From contig JAHEEB010000052.1 of assembly GCA_024640925.1 (NCBI GenBank), forward strand, positions 1 to 11,288: a stretch of 11,288 bases of DNA. Reading direction: 5' to 3'. This document shows positions 7,031 to 11,288 of this stretch, in pieces. Position 1 is the stretch's first letter. Each line of letters starts with the position of its first letter. The notes beneath the pieces are model-generated. The model was not told where the DNA came from, ran no database searches, and worked only from the letters and a program-made list of their open reading frames with translations. The DNA comes from Bacteroidota bacterium (GTDB lineage Bacteria; Bacteroidota; Bacteroidia; Bacteroidales; UBA10428). The translations under genes were made by a program, and so were the position numbers.

Positions 7031-8569
7031 ATGAAGAAAACTTTATTATCCATATGCCTCATAGTTCTATTTGGCTTTTCAGGCATAGTATCAGGAAGCG
7101 ACGTAACTCTTGACACGGTTGATAATTATAATAGTTGGGGATGGAAAGCCCTTGTAATTGATAATGGTTATATACAACTTGTCATTATGCCCGAAATTGG
7201 TGGTCGTGTATTGCATTATGGGTTTGAAAACGACACGTATATGGCGGTAAATGAGTCTCAGATTAAAAACGAGTATAATCCTGCCAGTAATGAGAGCGGC
7301 CCCTGGACTTCGTCATGGGGATATGGCGGATATAAAGTATGGCCTGCACCTCAATCTATCTGGAATTGGCCACCCCCACCATATCTCGATTGGGGAAACT
7401 ATCAGTTTTCTATAGAACATTCATCTGCCGATTCAGTAATTATTTATATGAAAAGTGCTGTCGAATCAAAAAAGGCTCCCGGATTGCAGCAGGCGCGCAG
7501 GTATAAAGTTTATAAAAATTCCACAAAAGTAGTTGTTGAACAGATACTTACAAATGTCAGTAGCACAACGAATGAATGGGCTGTATGGGAAGTAACTCAG
7601 GCTATTATTGATCATGATGGTACAGGCGACTATGAGAATATAAGTACTTATTTTCCCTCAGATGAGGCAAGTCTTAAAGCATTAATGGGGAATGTACCAA
7701 CAACAACACAGGTGGAAGAAAATGTCAGGAAATTTAATTATAATGTAAATGGCGAAAAAATGGGAACCTTGTTAAAAGAAGGATGGGTATGTTTTGTTGA
7801 CGAAAAAGATGAACAAACTTATGCCAAAGTCTTTAACAACGATGTTACCGCCCAATACTCCGATCAGAATTCAAATTTTCAGCTCTATGTTGGCGGAAGT
7901 TATATTGAGATTGAAGTTTTAGGCCCGCTTACTAATATTCCTGTCGGAGATTCAGTCGTTTATACCGAGCATTGGTATGCATCAAAAATTAAGGGCAATA
8001 TTCATACAACGAATCACGCTGGGGCTATCCGTAGCAGGTTGTCCTATAACTCTGCCACATCTACAGCAAGTGGAGAATATGGAATTTTTAATTCAGGAAA
8101 ATTGAAAGTGGTTTTTTCCAATAATACATCAATACTTAAAGAGCTTGATACAAATAATGTTATTGCCGCCCAGAAATATACATTTAGTGTAACAGATGTA
8201 CCTGCCGGAACTACAAAAATAAAAATTTTAGCCTATGATGAGAATAGTAAGTTTGTTGGTATACTTGACAGTCTGAATGGCACTTCTACAAATGGATTAT
8301 TTGAGAATGTACCAGTTGCCCAAATTCAGGTATTTCCAACGATTACAAAAGCAGAAAGGGATATAACTATTCAATTAGAAGAAAAGATTTGTGGCAAAAT
8401 ACAAATTGACCTGATTAACATGAATGGCCAGATTTTGAGCACCAGGTCTGATATTGTTGATTCATCTGAACCAATTAATTTTTTGATACCCAAAGTACCT
8501 GCCGGAATTTATTATCTTAAAGTGAATGCCGGTTCGTATGCTTCAAGCTCTAAAATTGTTGTTCAGTAA
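7031..8569 (+). CDS. Secreted DUF4380-like protein (galactose-mutarotase-like fold) with T9SS sorting domain
   Basis: This 512-aa protein has a classical signal peptide (basic MKK, hydrophobic 5-20, cleavage near 21-23). Residues about 35-320 resemble the DUF4380 family, which has a galactose-mutarotase-like beta-sandwich: LVIDNGYIQLVIMPEIGGRV (41-60) with GGR at 57-59, then GGYKVWPAPQ (99-108) and EVLGPL (295-300). Such folds bind sugars, but no enzymatic activity has been settled for this family, so no reaction is proposed. A beta-rich spacer (about 330-420) leads to a type A T9SS sorting domain (about 432-512) with VFPTITKAERDITIQL and PAGIYYLKVN, predicting export and surface attachment or release. 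It is the first gene of a likely two-gene operon with the CBM9-like gene, whose preferred start is 60 bp downstream. Two LacI-type operator cores lie upstream. Domain assignment is from recalled motifs. Confidence 0.8.
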   Translation: MKKTLLSICLIVLFGFSGIVSGSDVTLDTVDNYNSWGWKALVIDNGYIQLVIMPEIGGRVLHYGFENDTYMAVNESQIKNEYNPASNESGPWTSSWGYGGYKVWPAPQSIWNWPPPPYLDWGNYQFSIEHSSADSVIIYMKSAVESKKAPGLQQARRYKVYKNSTKVVVEQILTNVSSTTNEWAVWEVTQAIIDHDGTGDYENISTYFPSDEASLKALMGNVPTTTQVEENVRKFNYNVNGEKMGTLLKEGWVCFVDEKDEQTYAKVFNNDVTAQYSDQNSNFQLYVGGSYIEIEVLGPLTNIPVGDSVVYTEHWYASKIKGNIHTTNHAGAIRSRLSYNSATSTASGEYGIFNSGKLKVVFSNNTSILKELDTNNVIAAQKYTFSVTDVPAGTTKIKILAYDENSKFVGILDSLNGTSTNGLFENVPVAQIQVFPTITKAERDITIQLEEKICGKIQIDLINMNGQILSTRSDIVDSSEPINFLIPKVPAGIYYLKVNAGSYASSSKIVVQ

Positions 8570-8629
8570 AAAAGAGCAGCTACTTGCGGTTCATATGGCT
8601 TTTATTTATTAATGATTAAAAATAAACAC

Positions 8630-9664
8630 ATGAAACATATTATAACCATTGTTCTTCTATTGGTATCATTTACAACTATTTTTGCTCAGGATGGAGACTT
8701 TGTTGCATTAAAAACGATTAAACCAATTACAATTGATGGTATAGCAAATGATTCCATTTGGAATAAGCAGGAATGGAATAGCCTGGATTATGTCTGGATT
8801 CCATACAACACTGCTGTTTCCGCAGAAGATTTCACTGGCAGATTTAAACTTGCCTGGGATTCATCGTTTTTATACCTGCTTGTTGAAGCAATAGATGATT
8901 CATTATATGATGGGCATGCTGTTCCAACAGACAACTATTGGAACGATGATTGCGTAGAAGTTTTTTTAGATGAAGATCATTCAGGCGGTATTCACCAAAA
9001 CAGCTTTAATGCATTTGCATACCATGTAAGCACTTTGTCTGATGTTGTTGATTTTGGTATTTCAAGTACTGATACATTCAATTCACACATAAATGTAAAA
9101 TGGCTAAAGAATGACAACACATATACATGGGAATTGGCAATAAAAATTTTTGATGATTCCTTTATACACAATAAGGATGTTCCTGTTAAACTCACAAAAG
9201 GCAAGGTAATGGGTTTTTCGTTAGCTTATTGCGATAACGATGGAAGTCCGGAAAGAGAAAATTTTATAGGTTCTAAATTTCAGACAGAGGCAAACAGTAA
9301 TCGCAGTTATATCGATGCTTCAATTTTTGGTTCAGTAACTTTAGTAGATTCTAGTGGCTCAGAGCCTGATACAACAGAAAATCCGGATGCCATACAAAAT
9401 GTAAAAAATGGAAACAAGCTTTTTGTTTATCCTTCTGTTTGCAAGAAAAATATATACCTAACAACAAATAGTTCAAATTATTCATCGGAATTAAATATAA
9501 CTATCCTTGATTTGAAAGGGATTACTTATTATTCTGAAAGGCAATTTTTAGCCGGGGAGAAAACTATAAATATTAGCATTTCAGATTTTCCAGTGGGGCT
9601 TTATAATGTACTAGTTCAAAGTGACCAGGGAACCTCACAAACCAGGTTTTTAAAAATTGAGTAA
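8630..9664 (+). CDS. Secreted CBM9-like carbohydrate-binding protein with T9SS sorting domain
   Basis: From the ATG at 8630 this protein is 344 aa. An ATG at 8612 would add six residues but weakens the signal peptide, which otherwise starts MKHIITIVLLLVSF and ends near FAQ. The first 240 residues are a DOMON/CBM9-like domain: PITIDGIANDSIWN, FKLAWDSSFLYLLVEAIDDS, then NYWNDDCVEVFLDED and NAFAYH, and finally WELAIKIF and GFSLAYCDNDG with ENFIGS. In characterised members the family binds sugar ends, for example in xylanases, or forms lone modules in polysaccharide-related secreted proteins. No catalytic domain is attached here. A T9SS type A tail covers roughly the last 80 residues (FVYPSVCKKNIYL and FPVGLYNVLVQ). 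It lies 60 bp behind the DUF4380-like gene without a clear terminator between them, so they probably act together on a glycan. Confidence 0.85.
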   Translation: MKHIITIVLLLVSFTTIFAQDGDFVALKTIKPITIDGIANDSIWNKQEWNSLDYVWIPYNTAVSAEDFTGRFKLAWDSSFLYLLVEAIDDSLYDGHAVPTDNYWNDDCVEVFLDEDHSGGIHQNSFNAFAYHVSTLSDVVDFGISSTDTFNSHINVKWLKNDNTYTWELAIKIFDDSFIHNKDVPVKLTKGKVMGFSLAYCDNDGSPERENFIGSKFQTEANSNRSYIDASIFGSVTLVDSSGSEPDTTENPDAIQNVKNGNKLFVYPSVCKKNIYLTTNSSNYSSELNITILDLKGITYYSERQFLAGEKTINISISDFPVGLYNVLVQSDQGTSQTRFLKIE

Positions 9665-9682
9665 GAAGAATTAAATATGAAC

Positions 9683-9716
9683 AAAAAAAAGAGGGGAAAT
9701 TTCCCCTCTTTTTTTT
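9683..9716. terminator. Perfect bidirectional terminator between convergent genes
   Basis: Eight A, GAGGGGAAA, then the exact reverse complement TTTCCCCTC and eight T form a gapless 34-bp palindrome. It folds as a GC-rich stem with an AAATTT loop and a U-tract in both directions. It starts 18 bp after the stop of the CBM9-like gene and ends 1 bp before the stop of the convergent gene, so it terminates both. Confidence 0.92.
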
Positions 9717-9717
9717 G

Positions 9718-10503
9718 TTATTTGAAGTTTTTATCAAGTTTTCCTTGAGAATCAACCCATGCTGGAAGAGCATAGACAAAACCTTTGCCTTTATAATCGG
9801 CTTTGGAAATATCATGACGTCTGTTAGCAAGTTTTTGAAGACTACGAACCACTTTGTTTTTAACAAGAGTATCATCATCACTAAGTTTGTTTTCCTTAGC
9901 TTTTGATTTGATATAGTTAATAATTTCGTATGTAGTCAAAGCTTTCTGCGCAACAGTAATACTATCAACTACCAGCTTATCCCATGTAGAAAGTTTGTAC
10001 CCTTTATTTTCTGCCTCTTTCGTTTGTTTTTTAGTTTTACCTGTTTGAGCCTTGGCAACAACGGATTTTTTACCACCCTTTTTACCTTTTTTTGCAGGAG
10101 CAACAGTTTTAGCCGATGCTTTTCCCTTTAATGATTTCTTTTTGCTTTCTATCGGTTTAGCAAACTTAGGAGCTGGAGCTTGTTTTGTCGCTATGGAAGA
10201 AGTTTTTCCTTTTTTAAGTCCTTTTCCTTCAGTTTTTGATTTTTTAACTTTAGAAACCGGGGCTTTTGCCTCTACTTTAGCTTTTGCTTTTGTAACAGTA
10301 ATTTGTTTCTGAACTGGTTTAACAGAAATTGCATCAAATGAAAGATCATCTTCCTTGGTTTTAGAAACTTTAATATCAACAGAACCTTCAAGGTTATTGA
10401 TTAGCTTCTTCAAGACATCAACCTGGTAATTCAATTTCTTAAGTTCAGATTGATACTTTAAAATTAATTCACGAATTTCGAATTCAGTGAGAGTGCTTTT
10501 CAT
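9718..10503 (-). CDS. Lys/Ala-rich histone-H1-like protein with N-terminal coiled coil and C-terminal winged-helix-like domain
   Basis: The preferred start is the ATG at 10503-10501 (261 aa). An in-frame ATG at 10542 would place the -7 promoter box inside the reading frame. Residues 5-40 form a heptad-like amphipathic helix (EIRELILKYQSELKKL, then VDVLKKLINNLEG), probably a coiled coil. Residues about 70-165 are a low-complexity basic linker of Lys, Ala, Pro, Gly and Ser resembling eukaryotic histone H1 tails and bacterial H1-like proteins. The C-terminal part (about 168-250) is a compact domain with STWDKLVVDSI, ALTTYEIINYIK, VVRSLQKLANRR and KGKGFVYALPAW, suggestive of a HARE/HB1-like winged helix that binds DNA. 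A role as a nucleoid-associated or chromatin-like protein is inference; no specific family is recognised. It converges on the CBM9-like gene. Confidence 0.75.
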   Translation of the reverse strand: MKSTLTEFEIRELILKYQSELKKLNYQVDVLKKLINNLEGSVDIKVSKTKEDDLSFDAISVKPVQKQITVTKAKAKVEAKAPVSKVKKSKTEGKGLKKGKTSSIATKQAPAPKFAKPIESKKKSLKGKASAKTVAPAKKGKKGGKKSVVAKAQTGKTKKQTKEAENKGYKLSTWDKLVVDSITVAQKALTTYEIINYIKSKAKENKLSDDDTLVKNKVVRSLQKLANRRHDISKADYKGKGFVYALPAWVDSQGKLDKNFK

Positions 10504-10527
10504 AGTTATTTTATTTTCAATTGAATG

Positions 10528-10559
10528 CAAAAATAATGTCAATAATCATAAAAATCAAA
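10528..10559 (-). promoter_or_regulatory. Bacteroidota-type promoter for the histone-like gene
   Basis: Read on the minus strand: TTTG (complement of 10556-10559), a 20-bp spacer, then TATTTTTG (complement of 10528-10535). This is an exact match to the -33/-7 consensus TTTG-N19-21-TAnnTTTG used by the primary sigma factor of Bacteroidota. Transcription should start near 10521, about 20 nt before the ATG at 10503, and this decides the start codon. Confidence 0.8.
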
Positions 10560-10790
10560 TTATTTAATAGAAAACTTAAATTTTATATTCACAATTTATT
10601 GATTTTAACTCTGATAAAATTGGAGCCTTTTTTTCGATTGAATATTATTTAGATCTTAAAACATTCTATATATACAGCAAATCCTCATATTTTGATAATA
10701 TTTTAAACCCTGATTAAGTAATAGAAATATTGAAAATTGCAAAGTGTAAACCAGGTTAAAATGATTTGTTTAAATATACCTTTATATTAG
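10560..10790. other. Gene-free AT-rich stretch
   Basis: No reading frame of useful length, tRNA-like fold or strong hairpin was found here on either strand. Confidence 0.6.
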
Positions 10791-10795
10791 AACGC

Positions 10796-10835
10796 TTTGG
10801 TTCGTGTCCTCACGAACCAAACATTTATTTGTCCA
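10796..10835 (+). repeat. Hairpin repeat, copy 1
   Basis: TTTGGTTCGTG (10796-10806), loop TCCT, and CACGAACCAAA (10811-10821) form a perfect 11-bp stem, followed by ACATTTATTTGT. A diverged copy lies at 10980-11017. The T-rich tail on the plus strand is interrupted, so this copy is at best a weak terminator. Confidence 0.75.
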
Positions 10836-10938
10836 CGATTAATTCTTCTTTGAATGATTAGGTTTTTTCTCAAACTCGTCCTCATCCTTTAGGGAGGAGC
10901 ATGAGCTGCAATGGAGCTAGCCAATTTAAAAACTTTCT

Positions 10939-10956
10939 ACGAATATTGATATTCGT
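10939..10956. repeat. Short perfect inverted repeat between the two hairpin copies
   Basis: ACGAATAT and ATATTCGT surround a TG, giving an 8-bp perfect stem. It shares the CGAA/TTCG theme of the flanking hairpins but not their loop. It may be part of the same non-coding element. Confidence 0.35.
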
Positions 10957-10979
10957 TGTACTTACAATGAACATTATGC

Positions 10980-11017
10980 ATTGGTTCGTATCCTTATGAA
11001 CCAAACATTTTTTTTGT
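10980..11017 (+). repeat. Hairpin repeat, copy 2, terminator-like
   Basis: TTGGTTCGTA (10981-10990), loop TCCT and TATGAACCAA (10995-11004) pair over 10 bp with one G-U. Then comes ACA and eight T (11008-11015), so on the plus strand it could act as an intrinsic terminator. It matches copy 1 over nearly 40 bp, including loop and tail. The base changes in the stem mostly preserve pairing. No gene upstream on the plus strand needs this terminator. Confidence 0.7.
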
Positions 11018-11067
11018 TTCATGATAATATAAAGGACGAATGTCCCCGTTTAGTAAGCAAGTCTTTT

Positions 11068-11204
11068 GAGGCTGTCCAAAAAGGTATATCCGAGTGAATT
11101 GGCCACGAAAACGCTAAGCCTCAAAGATTCACGAAGTTTTTATTTTAAAGACCTTTGTGTTTTTGGTGTCTTCGTGGCTATTTATCAACTTTTTGGACAG
11201 CTTC
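11068..11204. mobile_element. 137-bp MITE-like element with terminal inverted repeats
   Basis: The ends are 16-bp inverted repeats with one mismatch: GAGGCTGTCCAAAAAG at 11068-11083, and the complement of GAAGCTGTCCAAAAAG at 11189-11204 (13 bp perfect). The interior is itself an imperfect palindrome: GGCCACGAAAACGC from 11101 pairs with the region ending GTCTTCGTGGCT near 11179. The whole unit could thus fold into a long hairpin. It has no coding capacity. The ends resemble those of bacterial insertion sequences with GGCTGTCC termini, so a non-autonomous derivative mobilised in trans is likely. No clear target-site duplication is visible. Confidence 0.7.
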
Positions 11205-11288
11205 GTTTGTCAATTCTTAATAATCTGTCAACGTAGAAACAACATAAAAGTATATATGACGTTTATAAACAAACAATTCGTTTTAAAT
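11205..11288. other. Right edge, no feature seen
   Basis: AT-rich sequence after the MITE-like element with no gene start, hairpin or recognisable site before the window ends. Confidence 0.5.

Noticed and set aside
9573..9906. Frames of 102 aa (minus) and 63 aa (plus) across the convergent gene ends
   Set aside because: Both overlap well-supported genes and run through the bidirectional terminator.
10052..10312. 86-aa plus-strand frame rich in Phe, Ala and Leu
   Set aside because: Mirror image of the Lys/Ala-rich linker of the histone-like gene; the composition is an antisense artefact.
10901..10999. A 32-codon frame (MSCNGASQF..., one hydrophobic segment) preceded by GGGAGGA
   Set aside because: It ends inside the copy 2 hairpin, the Shine-Dalgarno-like sequence means little in Bacteroidota, and no promoter is visible. 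Conservation would be needed to support it.
10799..11200. CRISPR array from the repeated hairpins
   Set aside because: Only two diverged copies 184 bp apart, without regular spacers or cas genes.

Overview
The window is AT-rich DNA that most probably comes from a member of the Bacteroidota, likely a Bacteroidales/Marinilabiliales-type organism. Three predicted secreted proteins end in a type IX secretion (T9SS, Por) C-terminal sorting domain, a system essentially confined to this phylum. Genes lack clear Shine-Dalgarno sequences, and the one promoter that can be read with confidence (10528-10559, minus strand) fits the Bacteroidota consensus TTTG-N20-TAnnTTTG.

Layout. Positions 1-3164 are all minus strand. 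A secreted M1-family metallopeptidase with a T9SS tail (1257-3164) is followed, 81 bp further on, by a PAP2 phosphatase (537-1175) and an ArnT/PMT-like lipid-linked glycosyltransferase cut by the window edge (1-533). The last two are only 3 bp apart and look co-translated. Positions 3165-3777 form a 613-bp divergent gene-free region holding two related hairpin modules, one with a clear minus-strand terminator but no gene to terminate, and two perfect palindromes. Positions 3778-6765 encode a 995-aa ABCG-like half transporter whose ATPase has lost most of its catalytic motifs. Positions 6766-7030 carry two copies of a LacI-family-like operator core. They precede a probable two-gene operon (7031-9664) of T9SS-exported proteins: a DUF4380-like (galactose-mutarotase-fold) protein and a CBM9-like carbohydrate-binding protein. 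A perfect 34-bp bidirectional terminator separates these from a convergent gene (9718-10503, minus) for a Lys/Ala-rich, histone-H1-like protein with a C-terminal winged-helix-like domain. The right end (10560-11288) has no convincing gene. It holds two diverged copies of a hairpin repeat and a 137-bp MITE-like element.

How it fits together. The left block concerns the envelope: lipid-linked sugar transfer and dephosphorylation of the carrier lipid, plus a surface or secreted peptidase. The 7031-9664 pair looks like a small carbohydrate-responsive secreted module. The most unusual items are the motif-degenerate ABC transporter, the tandem hairpin modules with an orphan terminator, and the covarying hairpin repeats beside the MITE. 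None of these assignments was checked by database search.
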